Assembly: GCA_024643345.1 (NCBI GenBank)
Contig: JAHENB010000002.1
Coordinates: forward strand, 25,365-89,364
Length of the DNA: 64,000 nt
Direction: 5' to 3'
Origin: Maribacter sp.
Lineage (GTDB): Bacteria; Bacteroidota; Bacteroidia; Flavobacteriales; Flavobacteriaceae
Shown here: piece after piece, positions 46,570 through 54,591 of the stretch
Layout: the number at the start of each line of letters is the position of its first letter
How positions within the stretch are numbered: the first letter of the stretch is position 1
Program-made: the position numbers and the translations under genes
Notes under the pieces: generated by a model
What the model saw: the letters and a program-made list of their open reading frames with translations, nothing else
Databases searched by the model: none
What the model was told of the DNA's origin: nothing

Positions 46570-48144
46570 TTAAAATCGTTGTGAAATCTGGGTGAAAATT
46601 CTATAGGTATGTTCATTTTCCAAAGTAGATAATTCGCCCGAGATACTGAAAAACAATTTACGGGTAATATAATAGGAAATATCGGCACCAACATAATGTT
46701 GGATCGAAGGATCGTTGAAGTTGGCGTATTGGTAATTAACATACCTGTAGTAAAAATCGGCATTTACCCGATTGCGAAATAAATCTCGGGAATGTCGCAA
46801 AGAAAAAATATTGCTGTTCAGATAATTGGAAGCATTGTTGTTATACGATAAGCTCAACCTTCCCCCAATGGCAGGTAACCGAGACCAGGTAACGTAACCA
46901 TAGATGTTATCGGACTTATTTTGTTGATCGCTCTGGAACCGCATGCTATAGCTTCCGCCGGCAAGGATATTTTTTAAGGGCCTTACGTTGATCCTTGCCC
47001 TGGCACCTTGTCTTGCAATATCGTCATCGAGCAATTGTTCGATTTCCGTCTGAAAGGTCTCATAATAAAGTATGCGTTTTCTCGAATCATAAGAAAGCAT
47101 CAAGCTCACCTTTTTGTTAAAGCGATACGCCGCCGAAACGTATAAATTCGTAAGCCTGATCTGATTGGTGACCGTATCGTTGACCTTACTGAAAAGATCT
47201 ACCTCCAAAGAGGAAAAGAGGTTCAGGTTTTTATAAAGGGTACTGTTATGCTGCATATATGCGTAACGCCTGTCAACCGCGCCATTATTTTGTTGTTGGA
47301 TCGCACCCAGTGTGGTTTGGGAATAGAAATTATCCGAATCGGTCATGGTACCGATATAGCCCCCATACTGCAAAAGGTTCGAATTGAAACCAAAATCAAA
47401 AATATCGGGCCTAAACCCCGCAATGACCCCTATATATTGCATGCCAAAGTATTTTTCGGCCTGAAGCCCATCTATGGGCCCCAGGGAGGAAATCTTGGGA
47501 TTGATGTTCCTTCCAAGGGTAATGGCAAGGGTAGGGGTGGCATCATAACGTGCCGCGAGGTTGAAAACCCTCAAAATACTGTTGCTTGGGATGGAAGTAC
47601 TCGTTGTTTGGTTCAGGAAATATTGGTAGTTCATGTAAGTGTTAAATGAAAATTTTGAATCCCTGATATGATCGGCATTCATCGACAATCGTCCCATGAT
47701 TCGGTGTCGATCGTCACGAACACTGGAAAAGGTACTGAAATCGGATAAAGAGACCCTTCCCCTTATTTTTTCATGATATAGTGAGGTTTCAATGGGTTCT
47801 TCTGTGGGAGCGACAAGGGGCAGCGGTAATTCTTGGATAAATACCTCTTCCTCCGGATGGGGATAAAACAAGATTTCGTCCCCTTTTTGAATTTGGCAGC
47901 CCGAAATCAATGCGCTCACAACCGAAGTGGTCGATTTGCTTTTTACCAACAGACATGGTGTATTGGTGTTAGACAATATCAAAGTGTCCCCAACCATGAT
48001 CGTTTCGGTATTGGGAAATTTCACATAAACGTTTTGGGTAGTGACAAAGGTTGCCTGGCCTTTCAGTACTGGGGCCGTATCTTGCCCAAATAAGCTGTAG
48101 GTCATAGCCGTAAAGGCCAAAATAAAATTAAATAAGTGTTTCAT
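46570..48144 (-). CDS. Outer-membrane beta-barrel protein of the cytochrome operon
   Basis: A 524-residue protein with signal sequence KHLFNFILAFTAMTYSLFGQ. An N-terminal small beta domain (about 25-115) contains PNTETIMVGDTLIL and CQIQKGDEILFYPHPEEE. From about 130 the protein shows alternating strands of outer-membrane barrel type (for example RIMGRLSMNADHIRD, ATPTLAITLGRNINP, VSLMLSYDSRKRILYY, GGRLSLSYNNNASNYL) and ends in Phe (RIFTQISQRF), the usual barrel terminus. The ATG overlaps the stop of the 25-heme gene. By position it could be a porin that holds or exports a cytochrome, as MtrB does in Shewanella, but no sequence similarity to MtrB is claimed and MtrB's N-terminal CxxC is absent. 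Confidence 0.75.
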   Translation of the reverse strand: MKHLFNFILAFTAMTYSLFGQDTAPVLKGQATFVTTQNVYVKFPNTETIMVGDTLILSNTNTPCLLVKSKSTTSVVSALISGCQIQKGDEILFYPHPEEEVFIQELPLPLVAPTEEPIETSLYHEKIRGRVSLSDFSTFSSVRDDRHRIMGRLSMNADHIRDSKFSFNTYMNYQYFLNQTTSTSIPSNSILRVFNLAARYDATPTLAITLGRNINPKISSLGPIDGLQAEKYFGMQYIGVIAGFRPDIFDFGFNSNLLQYGGYIGTMTDSDNFYSQTTLGAIQQQNNGAVDRRYAYMQHNSTLYKNLNLFSSLEVDLFSKVNDTVTNQIRLTNLYVSAAYRFNKKVSLMLSYDSRKRILYYETFQTEIEQLLDDDIARQGARARINVRPLKNILAGGSYSMRFQSDQQNKSDNIYGYVTWSRLPAIGGRLSLSYNNNASNYLNSNIFSLRHSRDLFRNRVNADFYYRYVNYQYANFNDPSIQHYVGADISYYITRKLFFSISGELSTLENEHTYRIFTQISQRF

Positions 48145-49997
48145 TATTTAAGGCCATTGGGGTGGCATTCATAGCATCCTATATTTCCTTGGTTTTGGTT
48201 GTGGGCATCCCTATGACAATTAATACAATCAAATACGGCATAATTGTTCGCATCGGTATGGCATTCCACACAACTATCCCAAGTCTCGCCTTGTCGGTGC
48301 TTTCCACTGTAAATCGGGAAATACTGATCATGATCGAAGGTGGCCGGAATCCAACCAGGATTGGTGGTATGGCAGGACGCACAGTCCGTTGGAAAGCCTG
48401 CCGCTGGGTGGTTCGGATTGGAAGTTTGGTCATAATTGTCTTGGTGGCAGGTAACGCAATCAGGGGAAAGCCCTGCATAGGTGCCATTGGTATGGCACTG
48501 GGTACAGTCCTGAATATTGTGCCCTTGGGTCAAGGGGAAAAAGTCGTGGTTTATCGTTGCCGGAGACCAACCTGGGTTGGTGGAATGGCACGAGGCACAA
48601 TCGTTCGAGAATCCAGAAGTGGTATGGTTCGGATTTTGGGTGGCGGCATAATCATCCTGGTGACAGGTAACACAATCGGGTGAAAGCCCCGCATAGGTAC
48701 CGTTGGTGTGGCATTGGGTACAGTCCTGTATGTTATGTCCCTGGGTAAGCGGAAAAAAGTCGTGGTTGATATTCGCCGGTGACCAACCGGGATTGGTGGT
48801 ATGGCACTGTACGCAATCGGTCGAAAAGCCACTGGTAGCATGGTTTGGGTCCTGAGTCGCTGCATAGTCATCTTGGTGACAGGTGACGCAATCTGGTGAA
48901 AGCCCTGCATAGGTGCCGTTGGTATGGCATTGGGTACAGTCCTGAATATTGTGTCCTTGGGTCAAGGGGAAAAAGTCGTGGTTTATGGTGGCCGGTGACC
49001 AACCGGGGTTAGTGGTATGGCAATTCACACAATCGGTCGAAAACCCGCTGGTTTGGTGGTTCGGATCTTGGGTGCCGGCATAGTCTTCCTGGTGGCAGGT
49101 AACACAATCGGGTGAAAGCCCCGCATAGGTACCGTTGGTGTGGCATTGGGTACAGTCCTGTATGTTATGTCCCTGGGTAAGCGGAAAAAAGTCGTGGTTG
49201 ATATTCGCCGGTGACCAACCGGGGTTGGTGGTATGGCAAGAGGCACAGTCGGTGGAAAAGCCAGCCTGCTGGTGGTTTGGGTCCTGCGTGCTCGCATAGT
49301 CGGCCTGATGGCAGCTTACACATTCTGGAGAGGCATCGGCATAATTACCGGTGGTATGGCATTGGGTACAATCCTGTATGTTGTGGCCCTGGGTAAGTGG
49401 GAAAAAGTCGTGGTTGATGCTCTGTGAATTCCAACCAAAGCCCAGTGGATTATGGCATTCCGTACAATCTGTGGAATAGCCTGCCTGCTGGTGATTCGGA
49501 TTTTGGGTACTGGCATAATCGTCTTGATGGCAACTGATACAATCGTTGCCCACACGATCGAACCGCAAGGTATTTTCGGAAGTATGGCATTCTACACAGG
49601 TAAGATTGTTATGGGCACCGATCAAGGGAAACCCATTTTCCTCATGCACTTCGGTCAGGTCGTTCACCAACCACGATTCCGTACTGTGGCAGCGAACGCA
49701 ATCGTTGCCTACCGATTGGCTGTGCATATCGGCATGGCACGATACACAATCTTGGGCAACCGGATCGTTGAAGACCAGTGTCGTATGGCATTGCTTACAA
49801 TCTGCCTGGGCATGGGCCCCTTCCAAAGGATAGTCGGTCTTATCATGATCAAACTGCAGGGTTCGGTAGTTGATGGTCCAACCGGAAGGATCGTGACATT
49901 TCACGCAATCCATCTTCAATTGGGCCCCATGGGGCGACTGGGCCATTATTGGAAATATGCCCATAAGCAAGATCAGTAAAGATGGCAGTCTATACAT
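48144..49997 (-). CDS. Exported 25-heme c-type cytochrome with tri-heme tandem repeats
   Basis: A 617-residue protein with signal sequence YRLPSLLILLMGIFPIMAQ and 25 CxxCH motifs, one per about 24 residues. There are two parts: an N-terminal region with modules of the form H-x-LxGxH-CxxCH (for example FDHDKTDYPLEGAHAQADC), and about five 72-residue tandem units starting at residues 209, 281, 353, 425 and 497. Each unit has three CxxCH (CTQCH, CVTCH, CxxCH) and three further conserved His in NPNH/DPNH, INHDFF and QGHNIQ, enough for bis-His ligation of three hemes. Likely a periplasmic or cell-surface electron wire. The start overlaps the end of the 23-heme gene by 25 bases. Translated with the barrel gene. 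Confidence 0.93.
   Translation of the reverse strand: MYRLPSLLILLMGIFPIMAQSPHGAQLKMDCVKCHDPSGWTINYRTLQFDHDKTDYPLEGAHAQADCKQCHTTLVFNDPVAQDCVSCHADMHSQSVGNDCVRCHSTESWLVNDLTEVHEENGFPLIGAHNNLTCVECHTSENTLRFDRVGNDCISCHQDDYASTQNPNHQQAGYSTDCTECHNPLGFGWNSQSINHDFFPLTQGHNIQDCTQCHTTGNYADASPECVSCHQADYASTQDPNHQQAGFSTDCASCHTTNPGWSPANINHDFFPLTQGHNIQDCTQCHTNGTYAGLSPDCVTCHQEDYAGTQDPNHQTSGFSTDCVNCHTTNPGWSPATINHDFFPLTQGHNIQDCTQCHTNGTYAGLSPDCVTCHQDDYAATQDPNHATSGFSTDCVQCHTTNPGWSPANINHDFFPLTQGHNIQDCTQCHTNGTYAGLSPDCVTCHQDDYAATQNPNHTTSGFSNDCASCHSTNPGWSPATINHDFFPLTQGHNIQDCTQCHTNGTYAGLSPDCVTCHQDNYDQTSNPNHPAAGFPTDCASCHTTNPGWIPATFDHDQYFPIYSGKHRQGETWDSCVECHTDANNYAVFDCINCHRDAHNQNQGNIGCYECHPNGLK
48294..49547 (-). repeat. 216-base coding tandem repeat with 432-base higher-order period
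   Basis: In-frame units of 72 codons inside the 25-heme gene. The best-preserved pairs are two units apart: 48664-48791 and 49096-49223 are identical over 128 bases at an offset of 432, and the segments near 48505 and 48937 are nearly identical at the same offset. Neighbouring units (offset 216) differ more, so a two-unit block was probably duplicated. The block nearest the start (residues 151-208) is a diverged partial unit. Confidence 0.9.
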
Positions 49998-51811
49998 CTG
50001 AACTTATTCAATTTATAAATCACTTCCCGTTCCCCGTTGGCAGCGATCACCTCATGACAGGCCTTGCATTCGACCTTAGCATGTTCCCCTTCCAACGGAA
50101 AATCGGTAATATCATGGTTGAACCTTTTGGGGAACCAATTCTGGGGATCATGACAACTTGTACAGTCGGTCACCCCATCAATGGCGAAAGTATCGCCATG
50201 TACATTTTCATGACAGGAAACACAATCTATCTCCAAATTAGCGAATTTCTGTATCGGATTCCCCTTTTTATCCTTTAATTCGTTGAAATGACAGGCGCGG
50301 CATTCCACTTCGGCGTGTTTCCCCTCGAGGGGCCATTCGGTTAGTTTATGATCAAAATTTACCATGGCCCAGGCCTCGTTGACGTGACAGGTTTTGCAAT
50401 CGTCATTGGGATAAAATGTTTCACTGATGTAACCTTCATGGATATCATTGTGACAATCGACACAACTGGCCCCCATATTTCGAAACGTCCACCGTTGGTC
50501 GTCCTCGCTTACGTGGCACGCAAAACAAGGGGTAGCATTATGGGCCCCTTCCAGGGGAAAATTGGTTTCCTGATGTTGTTCCAGGGTATAGAGGCTGTAA
50601 TCGAAGCCCTTTTCCAGGGAGTGGCAGGCAACGCAATCCGGTGAAACCCCATTTTCCTTGAATTCGCCCTCGTGATAATCACTATGGCAATTGTTACAGG
50701 CGCTGAAATCGATAGGCGTTGAAAAGCGTTTGATATGGCATTGTTTGCAATCGACTTCGGTATGTTTTCCTTCCAGGTGATAATCGGTGGTATTGTGGTC
50801 AAAAAAGTCCATGGTCCGCAATGAGAGGAAACTGGTTTCCCTATGGCATTTGACGCAGTCGGTGCCATATTTCCCATCATGTGCGTCATCGTGGCATTTA
50901 ACACAATTGTTTTCGTCGATGTTCATCCTGTCCTGAAAGACCTTCAGGGGATCATTCGTAGCTATATGGCAGTTGAAGCAGCTGACTTCCTGATGGCTTC
51001 CTTTCAATTCAAAATCCGTGGTGCCGTGATCGAAGTTCTCTTGGCCCATAAAGTCGGTAAATGCCGTTTCGGTATGGCACTGGGTGCATTTGCCTTCGAT
51101 CTGTTCATTGTGGGCGTCCACATGGCAGGTGACACAATCTGAAAATGGAATATTGGCAAACTCCTGAAATTCCTTGCCATTTTTCGTGGTTATTTTATGG
51201 CATTCAATACAGTCAACATTAAGGTGTTCGCCCTTTAATTGGTAGTCAGCATCGGCATGGTCGAATTTTGGCGCGGGTTTAAAACCCTCCATGTCGTGGC
51301 AATCGACACAGCTACTGCTCAGGGTATTCTGATGGTAATCGTCATGACAGGAAAGACATTTTTCATCGAGCCCAAGAAATGTATCGGCTCGTTTTTTGAG
51401 TTCTTTGTTATTAATGTTTTCCGAAACATGGCATTTTCTGCAGTCAATGGTTTCGTGTTTGCCCTCCAATTCGTACCCTGTGAGCAAATGGTCAAAATTA
51501 TCCTCGTCGAAGCGGATCATATCGAACTTGCGGCCATGGTGTTCGCTATGGCATGCGACACAATCTTGTTTTAATACCTGGGGGTTGGCATGGTAGCCGT
51601 TTTTTTGATTGATCAGGGATTGAATTTCGCTATGGCATTCCAAGCATTTGCGATCGGAAACCTTGTTCCCCAGTTCATGACATTGGGTGCACTTGCTCAT
51701 GCCTTCCAGGTCGGCATGTGCATTGGAAAGTTCACCAGGGGATATCTGGCCATAACCTATAAAGGTGGTCATCAGAAGCAAAAAGCTAATATGTCGAAGA
51801 AAGTAATTCAA
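49973..51811 (-). CDS. Exported 23-heme c-type cytochrome
   Basis: A 612-residue protein with signal sequence NYFLRHISFLLLMTTFIGYGQ and 23 CxxCH motifs. At least seven modules share the form [FN]-D/N-H-x5-LxG-x-H-x4-CxxCH, for example NFDHLLTGYELEGKHETIDC, KFDHADADYQLKGEHLNVDC and RFNHDITDFPLEGEHAKVEC; the same module occurs in the 25-heme protein, so the two cytochromes share ancestry. The extra His residues can serve as distal heme ligands. No lipobox is seen, so it is probably periplasmic or fully exported. It lies between the flavoprotein and the 25-heme cytochrome, as expected for an electron relay. The substrate or partner is unknown. Confidence 0.92.
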   Translation of the reverse strand: MNYFLRHISFLLLMTTFIGYGQISPGELSNAHADLEGMSKCTQCHELGNKVSDRKCLECHSEIQSLINQKNGYHANPQVLKQDCVACHSEHHGRKFDMIRFDEDNFDHLLTGYELEGKHETIDCRKCHVSENINNKELKKRADTFLGLDEKCLSCHDDYHQNTLSSSCVDCHDMEGFKPAPKFDHADADYQLKGEHLNVDCIECHKITTKNGKEFQEFANIPFSDCVTCHVDAHNEQIEGKCTQCHTETAFTDFMGQENFDHGTTDFELKGSHQEVSCFNCHIATNDPLKVFQDRMNIDENNCVKCHDDAHDGKYGTDCVKCHRETSFLSLRTMDFFDHNTTDYHLEGKHTEVDCKQCHIKRFSTPIDFSACNNCHSDYHEGEFKENGVSPDCVACHSLEKGFDYSLYTLEQHQETNFPLEGAHNATPCFACHVSEDDQRWTFRNMGASCVDCHNDIHEGYISETFYPNDDCKTCHVNEAWAMVNFDHKLTEWPLEGKHAEVECRACHFNELKDKKGNPIQKFANLEIDCVSCHENVHGDTFAIDGVTDCTSCHDPQNWFPKRFNHDITDFPLEGEHAKVECKACHEVIAANGEREVIYKLNKFRCIDCHLY

Positions 51812-51816
51812 GCCAT

Positions 51817-53169
51817 TTATCGGTGTTTTTTCATGACATGCCCATAGCGTTTGGTAATTTCAATACCGGCATTTTGCAAAAAACTGGTGGGCAGTTCTCC
51901 CCCGGCAAAAATATATACGAGATCGTTTTCAAGTTCTTCCACGCTATTGCTATCCTCAAATTGGATCATCACTGAGTGGTCGGCTATTGAAATTAAGTTA
52001 GTGTTAAAAGCCACGCGAATGGATTGGTCTGCCATTGATGTTTCAATTTTTTTTCTGTTTTTTGGCTTCAACCTTGAAAATTGATCCTTTCTGTACGATA
52101 GGATCACCTCATTTTCATCTTTTAGCAATAGGGCCGATTCTATGGCCGAATCTCCGCCCCCGACAACGATTATTTTCTTCTTTTGGATCAGCTCGGGTTC
52201 CAAGAGGCGATAGGCCACTTTTTGGGATTCTTCGCCCAGAACACCTAACTTTCTTGGGGTGCCCCGCCTTCCTATGGACAATAAGACTTGGTTGCAAAGG
52301 TATTCCTCGCCCGTATTGGTCTTTATTCTAAACACTTCATTTTCAATGGGCACTATGCTTTCCACCTTGGTATTCTCCTTAATTTGAAGCTGGTGCTCAT
52401 CAATGACTTTCTTCCATAATTGAAGCAACTCATCTTTGGAGGTATCATATAGCTTGGCCTTGCCGTAAAGGGGCAGGTCCATCGGGGCCGTCATCACGAT
52501 CTTAGATCGGGGAAAGGTATACACCGTACCTCCAAGGGAGTCCTGTTCCAGGGTAATGGAGGTCAGGCCATGCTGTTTAGCGGCCAAGGTAGCCGAAATG
52601 CCTGCGGGTCCAGCCCCGATGATCAAGACATCCAAGACATTTTTCCTTGACGGTTTTTTGTTTTTGGCGATATTCTCCATGGCTTGCTGGCCTTGCTCCA
52701 CACTGTTCTTGATCAGCCCCATGCCCCCCAACTCGCCAGCGATGTACATTCCCTTGATGTTGGTTTCATAATCCTCGCTCACATGGGGCAGTTCAACCCC
52801 CCTTTTTTCGGTACCGATCTTCAGTGAAATCGCCTCTACCGGACAAGCGTGAAAACAGGCGCCATGCCCGATGCAATTGGAGGTGTTGATTACTGTGGCG
52901 ACCCCATCAACAATGCCGAGGATATCTTTTTCTGGACAGGCCGTGATACAGGCCCCACTGCCGATACAGGTGCTTAAGTCGATATGTGGATAGAGGGATA
53001 CAGGCTCATAAAGACCCTCTTCCTTGGCCAAGGCCACCTTTTTTTTGGTCTTGATCGATTTTTTCTTTTTTCGGCCTAGATAAAAGGCTATCGTAAGGGC
53101 ACAGATGACCGCTACGCTCCCATAAATTATCAATTCTTCAAGCAGTACCTCATTCATCAAAATATCCAT
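51817..53169 (-). CDS. Membrane-anchored ferredoxin-flavin oxidoreductase, NAD(P)H-linked
   Basis: A 450-residue protein. A single membrane helix (about 12-31) is followed by a Lys-rich stretch, placing the rest in the cytosol. Residues 60-115 form a ferredoxin-like domain with CIGSGACITACP (C68, C74, C78) and CIGHGACFHACP (C99, C105, C109). The second Cys of each canonical CxxCxxCxxxCP is replaced, by Ser71 and His102. Residues about 175-450 are a two-dinucleotide-binding flavoprotein with GAGPAG (FAD, 185-190) and VVGGGDSAIESA (NAD(P)H), like thioredoxin reductase but without the CxxC disulfide. It probably moves electrons between NAD(P)H and the membrane. Overlaps the cytochrome b gene by 13 bases. 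Confidence 0.83.
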   Translation of the reverse strand: MDILMNEVLLEELIIYGSVAVICALTIAFYLGRKKKKSIKTKKKVALAKEEGLYEPVSLYPHIDLSTCIGSGACITACPEKDILGIVDGVATVINTSNCIGHGACFHACPVEAISLKIGTEKRGVELPHVSEDYETNIKGMYIAGELGGMGLIKNSVEQGQQAMENIAKNKKPSRKNVLDVLIIGAGPAGISATLAAKQHGLTSITLEQDSLGGTVYTFPRSKIVMTAPMDLPLYGKAKLYDTSKDELLQLWKKVIDEHQLQIKENTKVESIVPIENEVFRIKTNTGEEYLCNQVLLSIGRRGTPRKLGVLGEESQKVAYRLLEPELIQKKKIIVVGGGDSAIESALLLKDENEVILSYRKDQFSRLKPKNRKKIETSMADQSIRVAFNTNLISIADHSVMIQFEDSNSVEELENDLVYIFAGGELPTSFLQNAGIEITKRYGHVMKKHR

Positions 53170-53984
53170 TTATAGCCAAAGGCAAGGGTTACCGCCACAT
53201 GGATGACGACCACGATCAACATGATGATGGCAAAGGGCATATGCACCACATGCCAATATTTGAACAGATTTTGCATGGTCTGTAACCGTGCTATTTTTTT
53301 GGAGAGCCGGCGCTCTTGCTTCACCATTTTCAGGATCGTTTTTCTGTCGTTTTTGGGCAGGTCGCCCCGGCCCAGCACTTTTTTTAAATTCCTTAAAGTT
53401 TTGGAATGGTCGCCATTGTTTTCGTTGGTGATCAAATGGGTCACGATCTCGATCGTATTCGATTCTAAATGGTACTTTTCATTCAACACGGCCGCTAGAT
53501 CCATTTTCATGGCCTTCACCTCGTTTAGGCTCAATGCCCTGCCTTCTTTAGTCCTTGGAATCTGATTATAAATGAACCGGCCCGCAACACCGCTCAGTAC
53601 TACCGCGACCATGCTCCAAAAGGCGATCGAAACGATGCCTCCAAATTTAAAAGCGGTATGGAAAAGCACTAGAATAGGTCCTAAGGTGCATAGGAAGATG
53701 TGGAATTCAAGTAAATATTTCAATCGAATGCGTTTCGATAAAAAATTATACCGTTTTCTCAAGATATAGATCGAAACCCCAAATGCGATCATGAAGGTGC
53801 CAAGAATCCCCAGGCCTTGGCCATAAATGCCACTGGGCTTGAACCAATTGTGCCGAGGATGATAAAACCTTTCTTCCAAAGGGGTGCCATAGTAGGTGAA
53901 GCCGGTATAAAAGAGATAAACGGTCACCATCACGGTGATGAGCACCATGACGGAGATGTAGGTAAAATGAACCGACTTATTCAA
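53157..53984 (-). CDS. Membrane cytochrome b-like protein, predicted two b hemes
   Basis: A 275-residue protein with five hydrophobic helices: about 8-28, 53-75, 90-110, 115-138 and 247-270, and a charged cytosolic or periplasmic loop of about 100 residues before the last one. Histidines at 95 and 109 in helix 3 and at 248 and 262 in helix 5 are each 14 residues apart, the spacing of the two heme-ligating pairs in diheme cytochromes b. H245 lies next to the second pair. This fits a quinol-reactive diheme b subunit, first gene of the operon. No named family is claimed. The start at 53984 gives MNKSVHFTYISVM, a normal first helix. Confidence 0.75.
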   Translation of the reverse strand: MNKSVHFTYISVMVLITVMVTVYLFYTGFTYYGTPLEERFYHPRHNWFKPSGIYGQGLGILGTFMIAFGVSIYILRKRYNFLSKRIRLKYLLEFHIFLCTLGPILVLFHTAFKFGGIVSIAFWSMVAVVLSGVAGRFIYNQIPRTKEGRALSLNEVKAMKMDLAAVLNEKYHLESNTIEIVTHLITNENNGDHSKTLRNLKKVLGRGDLPKNDRKTILKMVKQERRLSKKIARLQTMQNLFKYWHVVHMPFAIIMLIVVVIHVAVTLAFGYKWIF

Positions 53985-54052
53985 TGTGAATTCCTGTTAA
54001 TTGGGGTTAACAGTATAACGCCTGTTTGGGCATTAAATTTTATAGATTTACG

Positions 54053-54586
54053 CTAGATTTGGATAATTGGACGTTCTATCCTATAAATATGCACCTGGTT
54101 TTGACTATAAACAGTGGTTTTCGACAAATACATCCCAAGATTTAGTGCCACTTTTTGGGAAGGGAAGTTATCGACCTGAATGATCGAGACCAATGATCGT
54201 GCCAGTCCACGTTCGAAGGCAACGTCCCTGCATTTTTGGGCGGCCTCGGCAGCAAAACCGCGTTTCCAATACTTGGGCAATAGCGAGTAGGCGATTTCAA
54301 GTTCCGGTCGTTGATCCACCTCTTGCTTCAGTAGGCCAGCAAGGCCAATGAATTCGTGTGAATCCCTTAAAATCAAGGCCATTTTTCCACCGAGACCGTT
54401 TTCATAACGATAAAAAGTGTATTCGAAATCTTGTCTACAGGCCTCCATGGGGTCTTGTGGCAAACCGAGCCAGAAAGCGGAAGTGCGGCCGTCTTGATGA
54501 AAAGTCAACCAGTGTTCAAAATCGTAAGGCTTTATTTTTCGAAAGAACAACCTTTCGGTAACCACTCGGTCGAGTAGCAAATCCAT
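54053..54586 (-). CDS. GNAT-family N-acetyltransferase (RimJ/RimL type)
   Basis: A 177-residue cytosolic acetyltransferase. It opens with the RimL-like LLLDRVVTERLFFRKIKPYD, and the acetyl-CoA-binding segment is KYWKRGFAAEAAQKC, preceded by LEIAYSLLP. It probably acetylates a small molecule or a protein N-terminus; the substrate is not evident. It follows the DUF192 gene by five bases on the same strand, so those two are co-transcribed. It ends 68 bases upstream of the cytochrome b gene, so read-through into the cytochrome operon is possible. Confidence 0.87.
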   Translation of the reverse strand: MDLLLDRVVTERLFFRKIKPYDFEHWLTFHQDGRTSAFWLGLPQDPMEACRQDFEYTFYRYENGLGGKMALILRDSHEFIGLAGLLKQEVDQRPELEIAYSLLPKYWKRGFAAEAAQKCRDVAFERGLARSLVSIIQVDNFPSQKVALNLGMYLSKTTVYSQNQVHIYRIERPIIQI

Positions 54587-54591
54587 GCCGA

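Larger units (their letters stand above)
45751..53984 (-). other. Six-gene multiheme cytochrome operon
   Basis: Six minus-strand genes are packed together. The cytochrome b and flavoprotein genes overlap by 13 bases; a gap of 5 bases leads to the 23-heme gene; the 23- and 25-heme genes overlap by 25 bases; the 25-heme and barrel genes overlap by one base (TAATG); and the lipoprotein gene starts within about 12 bases of the barrel stop. Such spacing implies one transcript with coupled translation. No exact TAnnTTTG box lies in 53985-54052, so the promoter is unclear. Confidence 0.85.

Noticed and set aside
48294..49547. Regular repeats that could suggest a CRISPR array
   Set aside because: The units are 216 bases, in frame, and code for heme-binding segments; there are no short repeats with unique spacers and no cas genes.
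48162..49979. Several plus-strand open frames opposite the 25-heme cytochrome gene, some with repeats
   Set aside because: They mirror the coding repeats of the minus strand. Their translations are low in sense and have no heme motif, signal or start context.
50509..50904. Extra minus-strand frame inside the 23-heme gene
   Set aside because: It is a shifted frame of the cytochrome gene and contains no CxxCH in order.
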